Shown here piece by piece: positions 30,793-42,197 of a DNA stretch of 64,000 nucleotides (position 1 is its first letter; the number at the start of each line of letters is the position of its first letter). The stretch lies in NCBI RefSeq assembly GCF_011038795.1, contig NZ_JAAKDU010000007.1:33826-97825 (forward strand), read 5' to 3'. Below the pieces are notes generated by a model. It was not told the DNA's origin, ran no database searches, and worked only from the letters and a program-made list of their open reading frames with translations. This DNA is from Streptococcus tangpeifui (lineage in GTDB: Bacteria; Bacillota; Bacilli; Lactobacillales; Streptococcaceae). The position numbers and the translations under genes were made by a program.

Positions 30793-32049
30793 ATGACAAT
30801 TTTTGACGAACTTAAAGAACGTGGGTTGGTTTTCCAAACAACCGACGAAGAAGCGCTACGAAAAGCTTTTGAAGAGGAAACTATTTCCTTTTACACCGGC
30901 TATGATCCAACAGCTGACAGCCTACACTTGGGTCACTTGGTTGCTATCTTGGTTTCTCGCCGTCTGCAGCAGGCTGGTCATAAGCCCTATGCCTTAGTGG
31001 GCGGAGCAACCGGATTGATTGGCGATCCATCCTTCAAAGATGCCGAACGCAGCCTCCAAACCAAAGAAACCGTTGAGGGATGGGTCGGCAAGATTCAAGG
31101 CCAGCTCTCTCGCTTCCTCGACTTTGACAATGGTGACAATAAAGCCGTCATGGTCAACAACTACGACTGGTTCGGATCCATCAGCTTTATCGATTTTTTG
31201 CGTGATATTGGTAAATACTTCACCGTCAACTATATGATGAGTAAGGAGTCTGTTAAAAAACGGATTGAAACCGGAATTTCCTATACTGAGTTCGCCTACC
31301 AAATTATGCAAGGCTACGACTTCTACGAGCTCAATCAAAAATATAATGTCACCCTGCAAATAGGCGGTTCCGACCAATGGGGCAACATGACAGCCGGAAC
31401 GGATCTCTTGCGTCGTAAGGCAGACAAGACTGCTCACGTTATAACAGTTCCATTGATTACAGATGCAACCGGTAAGAAATTCGGTAAATCAGAAGGCAAT
31501 GCCGTCTGGTTGGATGCTGACAAGACTTCGCCATACGAAATGTATCAATTTTGGCTCAATGTCATGGATGATGATGCCGTTCGTTTCCTTAAGATTTTCA
31601 CCTTCCTATCTCTAGATGAAATCGCCGAAATCGAAGAAAAATTCAACGCAGCTCGCCACGAACGCCTTGCCCAAAAGATTTTGGCCAAGGAAGTTGTTAC
31701 CTTGGTTCACGGAGAGGAAGCTTACCAAGAAGCTTTAAAGATCACCGAACAGCTCTTCGCCGGAAACATCAAAAGCTTGTCTGCTGCAGAACTTAAGCAA
31801 GGGCTCAGCGGCGTTCCTACCTATGCTGTTCAGGCAGACGATGATTTCAATATTGTTGAGATGTTGGTCAAGAGTGGTATCTCTTCTTCTAAGCGACAAG
31901 CCCGTGAAGATGTTCAAAACGGGGCTATCTATCTCAATGGTGAGCGCCTTCAAGATTTGGATTACACGATCTCTGATAGCGATAAAATTGATAATGAACT
32001 GACCGTTATCCGCCGTGGTAAGAAAAAATATTTCGTTTTGACTTACTAA
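30793..32049 (+). CDS. tyrS: Tyrosyl-tRNA synthetase
   Basis: A 418-residue class I synthetase of the TyrRS bacterial type. The HIGH-like motif is HLGH at residues 45-48, the KMSKS-like motif is KFGKS, and a C-terminal S4 RNA-binding domain spans about 350-418. It charges tRNA-Tyr; a tRNA-Tyr gene is present at 63778-63858. It ends at a strong terminator. Confidence 0.97.
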   Translation: MTIFDELKERGLVFQTTDEEALRKAFEEETISFYTGYDPTADSLHLGHLVAILVSRRLQQAGHKPYALVGGATGLIGDPSFKDAERSLQTKETVEGWVGKIQGQLSRFLDFDNGDNKAVMVNNYDWFGSISFIDFLRDIGKYFTVNYMMSKESVKKRIETGISYTEFAYQIMQGYDFYELNQKYNVTLQIGGSDQWGNMTAGTDLLRRKADKTAHVITVPLITDATGKKFGKSEGNAVWLDADKTSPYEMYQFWLNVMDDDAVRFLKIFTFLSLDEIAEIEEKFNAARHERLAQKILAKEVVTLVHGEEAYQEALKITEQLFAGNIKSLSAAELKQGLSGVPTYAVQADDDFNIVEMLVKSGISSSKRQAREDVQNGAIYLNGERLQDLDYTISDSDKIDNELTVIRRGKKKYFVLTY

Positions 32050-32067
32050 ACTTGAAAATTATAATAT

Positions 32068-32101
32068 AAAAGGTCGAGAGGTACTGACATCTCGACCTTT
32101 T
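32068..32101. terminator. Bidirectional terminator between tyrS and adcB
   Basis: A perfect 12-bp repeat AAAAGGTCGAGA-ggtactgaca-TCTCGACCTTTT, ending both converging units. Confidence 0.92.
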
Positions 32102-32125
32102 TCTATTAAACATTAAAGTCAATCA

Positions 32126-32932
32126 CTAATCTTTAATCAAGCGATCTAGAAGACTGACAATTAAAAACATCGCAATAAAAATAATCGTAATGGTAGCACT
32201 AGCTGGCGTCTCCCAATAATAGGAGAGAACAATCCCTAACAGCATACCAACAAAGCCAATACCAATGGCTGTTAGAATAACTCCTTTAAAGCTATCAGCC
32301 AGACGCATAGCAATTCCTGCAGGCAAGACCATAATGGTTGAAACCAAAAGGGCACCTGCCGCTGGAATCATAAGGGCAATGGCAATTCCAGTAACAATAT
32401 TAAAAGCTACTGACATCAAACGGACAGGCAAACCATCAACAAAGGCCGTATCCTCATCGAAGGTCAGAATATACATAGGGCGGATAAAAAAGAGAGTCAA
32501 AAGCAAAACAATCACAGCAATGACAAAGAGAGCCAAAACCTGCTCCTGACTAATGGTAATAATCGAACCAAAAAGATATTGATCCAAGCTAATGTTAGAG
32601 CTGCTGGTCTTACTAACCACTATCAGAGAAATGGCCAAGCCAAGAGACATTAAAATAGCCGTCGAAATCTCAATATAATTGCGATAAACTCTCTGCAAGT
32701 ATTCAAGAACAAGAGCGGCAATTATAACGATTAAAACCGTTGACCAGGTCGTGTTCCACCCCAAGAGAATTCCAAAGGCCACTCCAGCCAAAGAAACATG
32801 ACTCAAAGTATCACTCATCAGACTCTGCCGGCGGAGAATGAGGAACAAACCTAAAATCGGCGAAAAAATACTGATAGCAATAACAGCCAAAAGAGCCCGC
32901 TGCATAAATTCATACTGTAAAATCTCAAGCAA
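32126..32932 (-). CDS. adcB: Zinc ABC transporter permease AdcB
   Basis: An ABC-3 family permease with about seven to eight hydrophobic helices and the conserved [19 protein letters not shown] segment. I place the start at the TTG at 32932, which has GAGGAGG nine bases upstream and gives [13 protein letters not shown] and 268 residues, matching AdcB proteins. The frame is open to 32956 inside adcC. It imports zinc with AdcC and a separate binding lipoprotein that is not in this window. Confidence 0.9.
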   Translation of the reverse strand: MLEILQYEFMQRALLAVIAISIFSPILGLFLILRRQSLMSDTLSHVSLAGVAFGILLGWNTTWSTVLIVIIAALVLEYLQRVYRNYIEISTAILMSLGLAISLIVVSKTSSSNISLDQYLFGSIITISQEQVLALFVIAVIVLLLTLFFIRPMYILTFDEDTAFVDGLPVRLMSVAFNIVTGIAIALMIPAAGALLVSTIMVLPAGIAMRLADSFKGVILTAIGIGFVGMLLGIVLSYYWETPASATITIIFIAMFLIVSLLDRLIKD

Positions 32933-33629
32933 TTTCAGACCCCTCCTCACTACCATGAATATTGAAACAACGCCAAGGCAGGTCCTGATTTCTCACTAGA
33001 TGAATATTTCGGTCCGCATAACCCTTAACCTCTTCTGGATCATGGGTAATCATCAGAACAGACTTCCCGTGCTTATGAGCGCTGTGATGCATCAATTCGT
33101 AAAAGGTCTGAGTAGTACCAGCATCCATCCCCGTAGTCGGCTCATCAAGGACAAAGATATCAGGATCAGAGGCAAACATCCGAGCAATAACCGCTCGCTG
33201 TTTTTGACCCCCACTCAAATCACCAATTTTTTTGTATCGATTTTCCCACATCCCCACTGATTCCAAACTAACTTTAACATGTTCTTCATCGTGCTTGGTC
33301 AGTCGTCGAAACCAGCCATTACGGGGGTAGCGCCCCGACTTAACAAATTCATAAACCGTTGAAGGAAAACCCGCATTAAAACTGGCAATTTGCTGAGGCA
33401 AATAGGCTAAACGCAACTTCTTACCATCTTGATTAAACTCAGAAATCTTGACTTGACCATGCTTTGACTTGAGAATTCCCAGAGTCGCCTTGATTAGGGT
33501 GGATTTAGCTGCACCATTTTCCCCAGTCAAGGTCACAAACTCGCCACTATCGAGGTAGTAATTAATCCCTTCGAGAACTGGGTCTGTATCATATTGAAAG
33601 GACAAATTTTCAACAGTAATATAGCGCAT
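32925..33629 (-). CDS. adcC: Zinc ABC transporter ATP-binding protein AdcC
   Basis: A 234-residue ATPase. The P-loop is GENGAAKST, with Ala where most ABC proteins have Gly, as is usual for AdcC. The signature is [12 protein letters not shown] and Walker [13 protein letters not shown]. It shares one base with the end of adcR and overlaps the start of adcB. It powers zinc uptake. Confidence 0.93.
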   Translation of the reverse strand: MRYITVENLSFQYDTDPVLEGINYYLDSGEFVTLTGENGAAKSTLIKATLGILKSKHGQVKISEFNQDGKKLRLAYLPQQIASFNAGFPSTVYEFVKSGRYPRNGWFRRLTKHDEEHVKVSLESVGMWENRYKKIGDLSGGQKQRAVIARMFASDPDIFVLDEPTTGMDAGTTQTFYELMHHSAHKHGKSVLMITHDPEEVKGYADRNIHLVRNQDLPWRCFNIHGSEEGSEIA

Positions 33630-34072
33630 TAGTAATTAAACTCCTCCTCCAATTTGCTGATAAAGCTAGCAATAGTCTTTTGCTCATCATCTGAAAAGCC
33701 ATCTAAAATTTTATCATAGACAGATAAGGTTGATTGGTGGTGCTGGTCATGTTCCTGAGCAGCTACCTTAGCAGCATCCGTCAAGGAATAATAGGTAATT
33801 CGTGCATCAGCATCATCCTTAAGCGTTTCTAAGAGATTCTGTTTAATCATGGCTTTAACCGCCTTAGTAATCGCGGCTTGACTAACCTGCAAACGTTTTG
33901 CTAGATCAGAATTTGTCAGGCGTTCATGGGATAAGAGCATCAGAATATGTTCCTGAGTATTAGTCAATTCTAAATCAGATTGACATCGCCCCAACAATAA
34001 TTCATTTTGGTGTTCAGCTAGTAGCAAAATTTTATTAAAAAAGCTATCCAGCCGTTTCGCTAATTCAGACAT
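33629..34072 (-). CDS. adcR: Zinc-responsive MarR-type repressor AdcR
   Basis: A 147-residue MarR regulator. All zinc ligands known for pneumococcal AdcR are conserved at the same positions: Glu24, Cys30, Glu41, His42, Glu107, His108 and His112. The winged helix ([21 protein letters not shown]) is at about 55-75. It represses adcRCB when zinc is plentiful by binding the palindrome in its own leader at 34083-34094. Confidence 0.95.
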   Translation of the reverse strand: MSELAKRLDSFFNKILLLAEHQNELLLGRCQSDLELTNTQEHILMLLSHERLTNSDLAKRLQVSQAAITKAVKAMIKQNLLETLKDDADARITYYSLTDAAKVAAQEHDQHHQSTLSVYDKILDGFSDDEQKTIASFISKLEEEFNY

Positions 34073-34082
34073 AAGAAACTCC

Positions 34083-34094
34083 TTAACTAGTTAA
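34083..34094. promoter_or_regulatory. AdcR operator
   Basis: TTAACTAGTTAA is a perfect match to the AdcR site TTAACNRGTTAA. An overlapping second match, GTTAACAATTAAC, follows. The operator lies between the predicted transcription start and the ribosome-binding site of adcR. Confidence 0.9.
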
Positions 34095-34102
34095 CAATTA
34101 AC

Positions 34103-34131
34103 ATCATAACATTTAAACAATCTCTGGTCAA
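34103..34131 (-). promoter_or_regulatory. adcRCB promoter
   Basis: On the minus strand TTGACC, a 17-bp spacer and TATGAT, immediately upstream of the AdcR operator. Confidence 0.8.
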
Positions 34132-34553
34132 GATTAGAAGCCTAAAACGGATTGCGAAAAATCCTAGTCTAACTGCCATCTACCGAAAGTCAATCAGAGA
34201 TAACGATCTGCTGATTTCTCAATTTAAATCTTAGTCCCAATGCTTTAGAGGTACTCTGAGAGTTTAACTAAGTTAATTCGCGATGTTCACCCCACCAAGC
34301 GATGGAATCGCTAGAGGCATTTCCCAATTCAGCTTGGGGAGAAAGTTTTACCAAACAAAAAACGCCTGCTTACGAAATCACTCTAAGCCTTTGGAAGAAT
34401 AATTTCGTAAACAAGCGTTACGCTTTTGTTTCCTACAAAAATATGATGAGTGTTCCCGCTGAAGGGAAGAGTCCTTCAGCGGTAGACCAGAGCTAGACTA
34501 AGATATCAGCAAATGGATATCCATCATCATAACACTCAACAAAATTGATGATC
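34132..34553. other. Intergenic region between adcR and rplQ, no gene seen
   Basis: No credible gene is present; the one short plus-strand frame has no ribosome-binding site or family resemblance. The region is rich in inverted repeats: AGCGAT-gga-ATCGCT at 34298-34312, TTACGAAAT/ATTTCGTAA, and a perfect 10-bp repeat CCGCTGAAGG/CCTTCAGCGG at 34456-34482. In S. mutans comX lies between adcR and rplQ, but here comX is next to the tRNA genes. Confidence 0.55.
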
Positions 34554-34940
34554 TTATACAAGTTCAATAATTGCCATTGGTGCAGCATCGCCACGGCGTG
34601 GTTCAGTTTTCAGAATTCGAGTGTATCCACCATTGCGTTCTGCATAACGTGGAGCAATTTCGCCAAAAAGTTTTTGAAGAGCAGTTGTTGAAGTGTATTC
34701 ATCATTTGCTTCATCATAACTTTCAGATGCAATTTCGTTACGTACGAAAGCTGCTGCTTGACGACGGGCATGCAAATCACCACGTTTACCAAGAGTAATC
34801 ATTTTTTCGACTGTTTTGCGAAGTTCTTTTGCACGAGCTTCAGTAGTCACAATTGATTCATTAATCAAAAGGTCTGTAGTCAAATCACGTAGCATCGCTT
34901 TACGTTGTGAGCTAGTGCGTCCTAGTTTACGGTAAGCCAT
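34554..34940 (-). CDS. rplQ: 50S ribosomal protein L17
   Basis: 128 residues starting [25 protein letters not shown], the universal L17 N-terminus. It is the last gene of the S10-spc-alpha run, 14 bp after rpoA. No clear terminator follows. Confidence 0.97.
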   Translation of the reverse strand: MAYRKLGRTSSQRKAMLRDLTTDLLINESIVTTEARAKELRKTVEKMITLGKRGDLHARRQAAAFVRNEIASESYDEANDEYTSTTALQKLFGEIAPRYAERNGGYTRILKTEPRRGDAAPMAIIELV

Positions 34941-34954
34941 TTTATCCTCCTATT

Positions 34955-35893
34955 TTATTTATCATTTTTTAGCCCAAGACCAAGTTCTGCCAATTTGACC
35001 TTAACTTCTTCAAGACTTTTACGTCCCAAGTTACGAACTTTCATCATTTCAGGCTCTGTTTTTTCCGTGAGGTCAAATACAGTATTAATTCCTGCACGTT
35101 TCAAACAGTTATATGAACGAACAGACAAGTCAATTTCTTCGATGGTACGGTCCAACACTTGATCATTTGAAACACTTTCAGTTTCCTTCATAACCTCAGT
35201 TGTCTTCGCAATCTCAGTCAAATCGGTAAAGAGATTCAAGTGTTCAATTAGGACACGTGCCGAAAGACCGAGAGCATCTTCAGGAATAATTGTCCCATTC
35301 GTCATAATTTCAATGGTTAACTTATCAAAACCGTCATTGCTACCAACGCGAGCCGGCTCAACTTGATAATTAACCTTTTTAACAGGTGTGTAGATTGAAT
35401 CTACTGCCAAAGTTCCGACAGGTGCACTATCACTCTTGTTGCCTTCTGCTGGGACATAACCACGATTCTTAGCAACAGTCATTGTTGCTTTTAGGGAATG
35501 GCCTTCAGCAATAGTGAAAAGATAGTGGTCGGGATTTACAATTTCGATGTCACTATCAGTCAAGACATCTCCAGCAGTTACTTCTGCCGGTCCTTGAACA
35601 TCCAGTTCGATTGTTTTTTCGTCTTCGACGTAAGATTTTACAGCAAGTCCTTTTACATTAAGGATAATTTGCATCACATCTTCACGCACTCCAGGGATGG
35701 TATCAAACTCGTGAAGTACTCCATCAATCTTGATTGACGTTACCGCTGCACCTGGAAGTGAAGACAGAAGTACACGACGAAGAGAGTTGCCTAGAGTTGT
35801 TCCGTAACCACGTTCAAGTGGTTCGATAACAAACTTGCCATAATCTTTATTTTCATCAATTTTTGTTATTGTTGGTTTTTCAAACTCAATCAT
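34955..35893 (-). CDS. rpoA: RNA polymerase alpha subunit
   Basis: A 312-residue subunit. The N-terminal dimerisation domain ([28 protein letters not shown]) assembles the core enzyme. The C-terminal domain, about 245-312, carries the DNA-binding helix-hairpin region ([17 protein letters not shown] and [11 protein letters not shown]) that contacts UP elements and regulators. Normal length; it sits between rpsK and rplQ. Confidence 0.98.
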   Translation of the reverse strand: MIEFEKPTITKIDENKDYGKFVIEPLERGYGTTLGNSLRRVLLSSLPGAAVTSIKIDGVLHEFDTIPGVREDVMQIILNVKGLAVKSYVEDEKTIELDVQGPAEVTAGDVLTDSDIEIVNPDHYLFTIAEGHSLKATMTVAKNRGYVPAEGNKSDSAPVGTLAVDSIYTPVKKVNYQVEPARVGSNDGFDKLTIEIMTNGTIIPEDALGLSARVLIEHLNLFTDLTEIAKTTEVMKETESVSNDQVLDRTIEEIDLSVRSYNCLKRAGINTVFDLTEKTEPEMMKVRNLGRKSLEEVKVKLAELGLGLKNDK

Positions 35894-35944
35894 TTAAATG
35901 CTCCCTCGAAACGATGTAGTGTACAGTTAGTAAATTAGTTACGA

Positions 35945-36328
35945 TTATACACGACGACGTTTTGGAGGACGAGCACCGTTGTGTGGCACAGGAGTCACAT
36001 CACGAATTGCAGTGACTTCAAGACCTGCAGCCGCAAGAGCACGAATAGCTGATTCACGACCAGAACCTGGACCTTTAACAGTAACTTCAACTGTCTTCAA
36101 GCCATGATCCTGAGCAGATTTTGCAGCAGCTTCAGCAGCCATTTGTGCAGCGAAAGGTGTCGATTTACGAGAACCTTTAAAGCCAAGTGCACCCGCAGAT
36201 GACCACGCCAAAGCGTTACCATGCACATCTGTAATCATAACAATAGTGTTGTTAAATGTAGCGTGAATATGAGCAACACCAGATTCGATGTTCTTTTTCA
36301 CACGACGTTTACGTGTTGGTTTAGCCAA
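35945..36328 (-). CDS. rpsK: 30S ribosomal protein S11
   Basis: 127 residues with the S11 blocks [18 protein letters not shown] and the C-terminal [18 protein letters not shown]. It binds 16S rRNA on the small subunit platform. It lies 25 bp after rpsM. Confidence 0.98.
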   Translation of the reverse strand: MAKPTRKRRVKKNIESGVAHIHATFNNTIVMITDVHGNALAWSSAGALGFKGSRKSTPFAAQMAAEAAAKSAQDHGLKTVEVTVKGPGSGRESAIRALAAAGLEVTAIRDVTPVPHNGARPPKRRRV

Positions 36329-36353
36329 GATTTTACCTCCTTATTTTGATTAC

Positions 36354-36719
36354 TTATTTTTTCTTGCCAGCAATCGCAACGGCTTTACCTTTACGAGTAC
36401 GAGCATTATTTTTTGTGTTTTGGCCACGGACAGGAAGTCCGCGACGATGACGAATTCCTCGATAAGAACCGATTTCCATCAAACGTTTGATGTTCATGTT
36501 TACTTCACGACGAAGATCACCTTCAACTTTGATGCTATCAACTTCACGACGGATAGCGTCTTCTTGGTCAGTCGTTAAATCTTTAACACGGATATCTTCT
36601 GAGACACCTGCTGCGGCCAAGATTTTTTGTGATGTTGTCAATCCGATTCCGTAAATATAAGTTAACGAAATCACTACGCGCTTATCGTTTGGAATATCAA
36701 CTCCAGCAATACGAGCCAT
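36354..36719 (-). CDS. rpsM: 30S ribosomal protein S13
   Basis: 121 residues starting [21 protein letters not shown] and ending in the basic tail [17 protein letters not shown]. It contacts the P-site tRNA and bridges to the large subunit. It follows rpmJ by 17 bp. Confidence 0.98.
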   Translation of the reverse strand: MARIAGVDIPNDKRVVISLTYIYGIGLTTSQKILAAAGVSEDIRVKDLTTDQEDAIRREVDSIKVEGDLRREVNMNIKRLMEIGSYRGIRHRRGLPVRGQNTKNNARTRKGKAVAIAGKKK

Positions 36720-36736
36720 TTTTTCTCCTTTCTATA

Positions 36737-36853
36737 TTATCCTTGACGTTGTTTGTGTTTTGGATTTGATGGACAAATAACCATAACACGACCGTTACGG
36801 CGAATAACTTTACAATATTCGCAGATTGGCTTAACCGATGGTCTTACCTTCAT
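36737..36853 (-). CDS. rpmJ: 50S ribosomal protein L36
   Basis: A 38-residue protein too short for most gene finders. It begins [19 protein letters not shown] and ends KHKQRQG. The three Cys and one His form the zinc site of the C+ type L36. It lies between infA and rpsM, its usual place. Confidence 0.97.
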   Translation of the reverse strand: MKVRPSVKPICEYCKVIRRNGRVMVICPSNPKHKQRQG

Positions 36854-36878
36854 ATCTTAATCCCTCCAATTCATTCGA

Positions 36879-37097
36879 TTATTTAAAGCGGTATGTGATG
36901 CGTCCACGCGTTAAGTCGTATGGGCTCATTTCAACAGTGACACGGTCTCCGACCAAAATACGGATGTAGTTCTTGCGGATTTTTCCCGAAACTGTCGCCA
37001 AAATTTGGTGACCATTTTCAAGCTCAACTGTAAACATAGCATTTGGCATCGTTTCTACAACTTTGCCTTCAATTTCAATCACATCTTCTTTTGCCAC
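36879..37097 (-). CDS. infA: Translation initiation factor IF-1
   Basis: A 72-residue OB-fold protein from a GTG start at 37097, preceded by AGGGGGT. The frame is open to an ATG at 37139, but that adds 14 residues found in no IF-1. It reads [19 protein letters not shown] after the start. It occupies the A site with IF-2 and IF-3 during initiation. A promoter lies in the 115-bp gap after adk. Confidence 0.96.
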
Positions 37098-37169
37098 GCA
37101 AAAGTACCCCCTAAATTTCGATTCGATTCCCTTGAGCACAAGGGTAACAATTATAAGTCAGACTATCTT

Positions 37170-37198
37170 ATGATATCACAAGTAAATCACTTGCGCAA
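37170..37198 (-). promoter_or_regulatory. Possible internal promoter ahead of infA
   Basis: On the minus strand TTGCGC, a 17-bp spacer and the extended -10 TGATATCAT. It lies within an 8-bp inverted repeat (CTATCTTA at 37163-37170, TAAGATAG at 37200-37207). It would boost the infA-rpmJ-rpsM-rpsK-rpoA-rplQ part of the run. Confidence 0.5.
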
Positions 37199-37212
37199 GT
37201 AAGATAGCCAAA

Positions 37213-37851
37213 TTATTTCAAGCCTGAAATTGTTTGGCTGACGTCTTTGAAGACATTGTCAATTTCTTGATTTCCTTGAATATCATGAACAAGATCTTGT
37301 TGGCGATAGTAGGCGATAATTGGCTGACCTTGGGCAATATTCACTTCCAAACGGCGTTTAACTGCTTCAGGCTTATCATCCTCGCGCTGGTAGTAATCTT
37401 CTTCCTTGTAATCTGCAGGCGGGTTGAAAACCTTATGATAGGTTTCACCCGTTTTACGGTTAATGATTCGGCCGCTCAAACGTTCAACCAATTTGCTTGA
37501 TTCAATTTCGATATTGATAACAGCATCTAACTTAAGATCCAATTCTTTCAAAATCGTATCCAAAACTTGTGCTTGTTCAAGTGTTCGTGGATAACCATCA
37601 AGCAAGAACCCCTTTTCCTTAACATCAGCTTGACCCAAGCGTTCCTTGACAATACCGTTAGTAACCTCATCCGGCACTAGGTCACCCTTATCCATATAGG
37701 ACTTGGCCAAGAGACCGAGCTCTGTTTGGTTAGCAATAGCGGCCCGGAACATGTCACCTGTTGAGATATGAGCAATACCAAATTTTTCCACAATTTTCGC
37801 TGCCTGAGTACCCTTTCCAGCACCTGGCAAGCCCATAATTAAAAGATTCAT
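37213..37851 (-). CDS. adk: Adenylate kinase
   Basis: 212 residues from the ATG at 37851, which has AAGGAG upstream; the longer frame to 37956 overlaps secY. The P-loop GLPGAGKGT is at residues 7-15 and the LID region contains [13 protein letters not shown]. It interconverts ATP plus AMP with ADP. The LID lacks the four Cys zinc site seen in bacilli. It is between secY and infA as in other Firmicutes. Confidence 0.96.
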   Translation of the reverse strand: MNLLIMGLPGAGKGTQAAKIVEKFGIAHISTGDMFRAAIANQTELGLLAKSYMDKGDLVPDEVTNGIVKERLGQADVKEKGFLLDGYPRTLEQAQVLDTILKELDLKLDAVINIEIESSKLVERLSGRIINRKTGETYHKVFNPPADYKEEDYYQREDDKPEAVKRRLEVNIAQGQPIIAYYRQQDLVHDIQGNQEIDNVFKDVSQTISGLK

Positions 37852-37945
37852 AATTTGTCTCCTTATTTTGTTTTTAAATAAGCCTGCTAACTTAGCAAGC
37901 TTATTAAAAGACAAAATAGAAAGGCTGACTGAGTCAACCTCTATT

Positions 37946-39250
37946 CTATTCTGCATTCATAAATCCAACATATTTTTTCTTCAGAAGATAACCTTCCAAT
38001 TGTTTCATTCCTTCAATACCAGTTGAAATCAAGATGAGCAAACTTGTACCCCCTAGAGCAACGGTTGAAGATAAGTTAAACATTTGTTGGGCGATAATTG
38101 GAATCAAAGCAATAAAAGCCAAGAAGAGAGAGCCGATAGTAGCTAACTTCTTCAGAAGCGATGATAGATACTGCTCCGTTTCCCGTCCCGGACGAACACT
38201 TGGAATATAAGCTGCATTCTTTTGCAAATTCTCAGCCGTCTTCTCTGGATTAACCTGTACAAAGGTATAGAAGAAGGAGAAGAGAGCAATCAGAACAGCG
38301 TAGATAGCCATCCCTGTAGGAGATTGGTAAGAAAAGAGCTCTTGCAAATTGTCCAACCAAGGAAGGTTGATATTGGTACTTTGAAGGAAGGTTATAATCG
38401 AACTTGGTGCTGCCGTGATCGAACTTGCGAAGATAACAGGGATAACACCAGCAGGATTAACCTTAAGCGGGAGATAGGAGCTTGTTGGAGCCCCCTGTAC
38501 CAGCTTGGTATATTGAATTGGAATTTGATATTCAGCTTGTTGAACAAACGTTGTAAAAAAGACAATAATCAGAACTGCAAAAATCAGAAGTCCGACATAA
38601 ATGAAGGAATTTGTCATTTGCCCTGATTCAATATTTACAAAATATTCGTTATAGATAGATTTAATAGCACTAGGAATTTGCGCGATGATACCAGCAAAGA
38701 TAATCATCGACACCCCATTACCAAAACCTTTATCGGTGATTTGATCTCCCAGCCAGGTGACAATTACGGTACCTGTAGTTAAAATTAAACCTACCATAGC
38801 AAAAGTCCTAGGATTTGGATTAGCCAAAAGCTTTGAACTAGCAAGAATATTAAAGCCTGCCGTAATCGAAACAGATTGGATGAAAGCCAAAACCAAGGAA
38901 ATATAACGCGTTGCTTGATTGAGCTTACGCCGACCAACTTCTCCCTGCTTACTCCATTCAACAAAGCGCGGATAAATATCCATCTGCAAAAGCTGAACAA
39001 CGATGGAAGCTGTAATGTACGGGCTAACCCCCAACGCAAAGATTGAGAAGGACCCCATAGCACTACCGCTAATTAGGTTGAGCATATTCAGGAAAGGTAA
39101 ATCCTTCATATTCTCAAGACTTGTCGCATTGACCCCTGGAACCGTAATGTAAGCACCAATCCGGAAAACCAAGATCATGAAAATTGTAAAGAAAATTTTT
39201 CTTCTTACATTTTTCAGCCTCAATGCTTCAAATAATAATTTAAAGAACAT
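37946..39250 (-). CDS. secY: Preprotein translocase channel SecY
   Basis: 434 residues with ten membrane helices; the first conserved block reads [13 protein letters not shown] and the motif [15 protein letters not shown] is typical. It forms the Sec export channel with SecE and SecG. It is located between rplO and adk in the spc operon. Confidence 0.97.
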   Translation of the reverse strand: MFFKLLFEALRLKNVRRKIFFTIFMILVFRIGAYITVPGVNATSLENMKDLPFLNMLNLISGSAMGSFSIFALGVSPYITASIVVQLLQMDIYPRFVEWSKQGEVGRRKLNQATRYISLVLAFIQSVSITAGFNILASSKLLANPNPRTFAMVGLILTTGTVIVTWLGDQITDKGFGNGVSMIIFAGIIAQIPSAIKSIYNEYFVNIESGQMTNSFIYVGLLIFAVLIIVFFTTFVQQAEYQIPIQYTKLVQGAPTSSYLPLKVNPAGVIPVIFASSITAAPSSIITFLQSTNINLPWLDNLQELFSYQSPTGMAIYAVLIALFSFFYTFVQVNPEKTAENLQKNAAYIPSVRPGRETEQYLSSLLKKLATIGSLFLAFIALIPIIAQQMFNLSSTVALGGTSLLILISTGIEGMKQLEGYLLKKKYVGFMNAE

Positions 39251-39265
39251 AATGAGTACTCCTCA

Positions 39266-39706
39266 TTAGATGACTTCGATTGAACCACCTTTAGCGGTAA
39301 TAGCTGCTTCGGCAGATTTTGAGAATTTAGCTGCTTTAACAGTTAATTTCTTAGTCAGTTCACCATTACCTAGAACCTTAACGCCTGATTTTTCAGCACG
39401 AACAATTCCAGCTTCTTTCAAAACAACTGGTGTTACTTCTGTACCATCTTCAAAGACGTTCAATTGATCAAGGTTCACCAAAGCATATTCCTTTGCATTG
39501 ATGTTCGTAAAACCACGTTTTGGCATACGGCGGAACAAAGGTGTTTGTCCACCTTCAAATCCCAAACGAACTTTACCACCACTACGTGCTTTTTGACCTT
39601 TTTGACCACGTCCTGCAGTCTTACCATTTCCTGATGAAGTCCCACGACCGACGCGGTTGCGAACCTTGCGGGAACCTTGAGCTGGTTTCAATTCATGAAG
39701 TTTCAT
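39266..39706 (-). CDS. rplO: 50S ribosomal protein L15
   Basis: 146 residues from the ATG at 39706 ([22 protein letters not shown]). The longer frame to 39787 extends into the gap after rpmD and has no family support. Gly-rich basic N-terminus typical of L15. Confidence 0.96.
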   Translation of the reverse strand: MKLHELKPAQGSRKVRNRVGRGTSSGNGKTAGRGQKGQKARSGGKVRLGFEGGQTPLFRRMPKRGFTNINAKEYALVNLDQLNVFEDGTEVTPVVLKEAGIVRAEKSGVKVLGNGELTKKLTVKAAKFSKSAEAAITAKGGSIEVI

Positions 39707-39840
39707 GTCTAATTTTCTCCTTTTTTTGTAAAATGCTAGCGCCCTTGAGGAGGGAAAAGGACTCTCCCCAAAAACTCGCCTATACATTATCTCTTAATTT
39801 AGTATAAGTCGCAAAGAAAAACCTTGCGACTTACTATCTT

Positions 39841-40023
39841 CTATTTTACATCTTCAACAGTTACCAAATGAGAAACTGTTTTGATCATACCACGAACAGC
39901 AGAGTTATCTTCTTGTACAACTGAGCTGTTCAATTTGCCAAGTCCAAGAGCAACAACTGTCTTGCGTTGTTCTGGCTTACGACCGATTGGAGACTTAGAC
40001 AAAGTAATCTTAATTTTAGCCAT
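39841..40023 (-). CDS. rpmD: 50S ribosomal protein L30
   Basis: 60 residues, [23 protein letters not shown], the bacterial L30 fold. It sits between rpsE and rplO. Confidence 0.96.
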   Translation of the reverse strand: MAKIKITLSKSPIGRKPEQRKTVVALGLGKLNSSVVQEDNSAVRGMIKTVSHLVTVEDVK

Positions 40024-40037
40024 GTTTATCCCCTTTC

Positions 40038-40532
40038 TTATCCTAAGTCAGAAACTGAAATACCACGAAGAGCAGCGACTTCATCGGCACGTTTCAATTG
40101 CTTCAAACCTTCAACAGTTGCACGAACAATGTTGATTGGAGTGTTCGAACCAAGCGACTTAGAAGTCACATCCGAAACACCAGCCAATTCTACAACGGCG
40201 CGGACGGCACCGCCAGCGGCAACACCAGCCCCTTCAACAGCTGGTTTCAACAACACACGAGCTCCAGCGAAGTTTGAGTAAACTTCGTGAGGAATTGTTG
40301 TACCAACCATAGGAACATCGATCAAGTTCTTCTTAGCATTGTCTACTGCTTTGCGAATAGCTTCTGGAACTTCTTTAGATTTACCAGTACCAAAGCCAAC
40401 ACGCCCATTGCGGTCACCAACAACTACAAGAGCGGCAAACCGCAAGTTACGTCCACCTTTTACAGTTTTAGAAACCCGGTTGATGGCAACGACGCGTTCT
40501 TCAAATTCATTTGCATTGTCTTTAAATGCCAT
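40038..40532 (-). CDS. rpsE: 30S ribosomal protein S5
   Basis: 164 residues with the S5 double-stranded RNA-binding N-terminal half ([19 protein letters not shown]) and the C-terminal half with [16 protein letters not shown]. Important for decoding accuracy. 14 bp before rpmD. Confidence 0.97.
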   Translation of the reverse strand: MAFKDNANEFEERVVAINRVSKTVKGGRNLRFAALVVVGDRNGRVGFGTGKSKEVPEAIRKAVDNAKKNLIDVPMVGTTIPHEVYSNFAGARVLLKPAVEGAGVAAGGAVRAVVELAGVSDVTSKSLGSNTPINIVRATVEGLKQLKRADEVAALRGISVSDLG

Positions 40533-40549
40533 GTTTAGTGTCCTCCCTA

Positions 40550-40906
40550 TTAGAATTTCAATCCGTTTTCACGAGCTGAGTCAGCCAAAGCTTTCACACG
40601 TCCGTGATAGAGATATCCACCGCGGTCAAACACCACTTCAGAAATACCTTTAGCTACTGCGCGTTCAGCAACAAGTTTACCGACAACAACGGCCTGTTCT
40701 GTCTTAGTTCCCTTAGAAACTTCCTTATCAAGAGTTGAAGCACTTGCGAGCGTTACACCCGCTACGTCATCAATCACTTGAGCGTAGATGCCTGTATTAG
40801 AACGAAAGACGTTCAAACGTGGGCGATCAGCAGTTCCAGAGAGTTTTCCGCGAACGCGACGATGGCGCTTTTGGCGGATTTTGTTTTTATCTGGTTTCGA
40901 AATCAC
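40550..40906 (-). CDS. rplR: 50S ribosomal protein L18
   Basis: 118 residues from a GTG start at 40906. An upstream GTG at 40915 lies within the GAGGTG ribosome-binding site and is unlikely. It carries the basic N-terminus [21 protein letters not shown] and binds 5S rRNA. Confidence 0.96.
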   Translation of the reverse strand: MISKPDKNKIRQKRHRRVRGKLSGTADRPRLNVFRSNTGIYAQVIDDVAGVTLASASTLDKEVSKGTKTEQAVVVGKLVAERAVAKGISEVVFDRGGYLYHGRVKALADSARENGLKF

Positions 40907-41006
40907 AATTTTCACCTCTTAAATTTCTATGATGAGTTAGTTTTAGCCAACTCTCGTCAATTTAGAGAATGACAGATAACAGAGAATCTGCACCTGACAC
41001 CATCTA

Positions 41007-41543
41007 TTATTTACCTGTTTTACCTTCTTTACGACGAACATATTCACCAACGTAACGAATACCTTTGCCTTTATAAGGTTCTGGTGAACGAAGCCCACGG
41101 ATATAGGCCGCTGTTTGGCCAACAACTTCTTTGTTGATTCCCTTAACAACGATTTGAGTTGGACTAGGCAATTCAAATGTTACATCCTTAGGAGCTTCAA
41201 CTTCATCTTGGTGTGATTTACCAACAGAAAGCACAAGCTTAGAACCTTGAAGCTGGGCACGATAACCGACCCCACGCATTTCAAGCTCTTTTTGGAACCC
41301 TTCTGAAACACCGACAACCATATTGTTAAGGTTAGCACGAGTTGTTCCGTGAATGGTCTTCATTTCCTTAGAATCATTAGGGCGATGAAGTGTTACTTCA
41401 TTACCTTCAACTTTAATTTCAATATTATGGTCAAACTCACGAACGAGTTCACCTTTAGGTCCTTTTACAGTTACAACGTGGTCCTTATTAGTGATTTCAA
41501 CACCAGCAGGCAACACAATAACTTTATTACCAATACGTGACAT
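41007..41543 (-). CDS. rplF: 50S ribosomal protein L6
   Basis: 178 residues with the two L6 repeats and the C-terminal signature [25 protein letters not shown]. It contacts the sarcin-ricin loop region. It is preceded by a 205-bp gap that holds a repeat copy. Confidence 0.97.
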   Translation of the reverse strand: MSRIGNKVIVLPAGVEITNKDHVVTVKGPKGELVREFDHNIEIKVEGNEVTLHRPNDSKEMKTIHGTTRANLNNMVVGVSEGFQKELEMRGVGYRAQLQGSKLVLSVGKSHQDEVEAPKDVTFELPSPTQIVVKGINKEVVGQTAAYIRGLRSPEPYKGKGIRYVGEYVRRKEGKTGK

Positions 41544-41611
41544 AGTTTTTTGTTTTCTCCTGTTAAATTATCAGGCCGCCTTGTCAGGCGACTAGTTTTC
41601 ACGGGGTACTC

Positions 41612-41730
41612 ATGATACAAAGGGCGTCAAAACCAAAGTGAAAATAGAAAACTTGACGCAGAAACTCAGGTTTCTAGGAAAGTTTATCTTTTTCACACAG
41701 GTTTTAGCCCGTGTTCAAATGAGCAAGTTG
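41612..41730 (-). repeat. Hairpin repeat, copy 1 (rpsH-rplF gap)
   Basis: The plus strand begins ATGATACAAAGGGCG. The 59-bp core at 41638-41696 starts GTGAAAA and ends TTTTTCAC, with nested inverted repeats (AAACTT/AAGTTT and GAAAC/GTTTC). It is closely related to the two copies in the next gap, at 42198-42308 and 42325-42412. Core orientation is arbitrary, as the element is nearly palindromic. Confidence 0.8.
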
Positions 41731-41748
41731 TTGGCACCTCTTACGAGA

Positions 41749-42147
41749 TTACCAAACGTAGGCAATTACTTCTCCACCAACATTCTTTTGGCGAGCTTCT
41801 TTATCGGTCAAAAGACCTTCAGAAGTAGAAATGATTGCAATTCCAAGGCCATTCAGAACCTTTGGAAGTTCTTCACGTTTCGCGTAAACACGAAGACCCG
41901 GTTTTGAAATACGTTTCAAGTTTGTGATAACACGTTGACCATCTTGTCCATATTTCAAGAAGACACGCACAATTCCTTGCTTGTCATCTTCAATAACTTC
42001 AACATTTTTCACAAAACCTTCACGTTTAAGAATTTCAGCAATTCCTTTTTTAATGTTTGATGCAGGAACTTCAAGTACTTCGTGACGAGCTTGGTTAGCG
42101 TTACGAATACGTGTTAAAAAGTCTGCAATTGGGTCAGTCATAACCAT
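41749..42147 (-). CDS. rpsH: 30S ribosomal protein S8
   Basis: 132 residues ([19 protein letters not shown]) ending [17 protein letters not shown]. It binds the central domain of 16S rRNA and in many bacteria regulates the spc operon. The gaps on both sides are unusually long and contain the hairpin repeats. Confidence 0.97.
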   Translation of the reverse strand: MVMTDPIADFLTRIRNANQARHEVLEVPASNIKKGIAEILKREGFVKNVEVIEDDKQGIVRVFLKYGQDGQRVITNLKRISKPGLRVYAKREELPKVLNGLGIAIISTSEGLLTDKEARQKNVGGEVIAYVW

Positions 42148-42197
42148 TTTAAATTTTCTCCTTACTAGTAGTTTGAAAACTCACTTGCTAGTTAAAT

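Noticed and set aside
34302..34496. A 64-codon plus-strand frame between adcR and rplQ
   Set aside because: No ribosome-binding site, no family resemblance, and it runs through several inverted repeats.
42102..42109. TACGAATA on the plus strand, a perfect com-box
   Set aside because: It lies inside rpsH on the opposite strand with no downstream plus-strand gene, so it is most likely a chance match.
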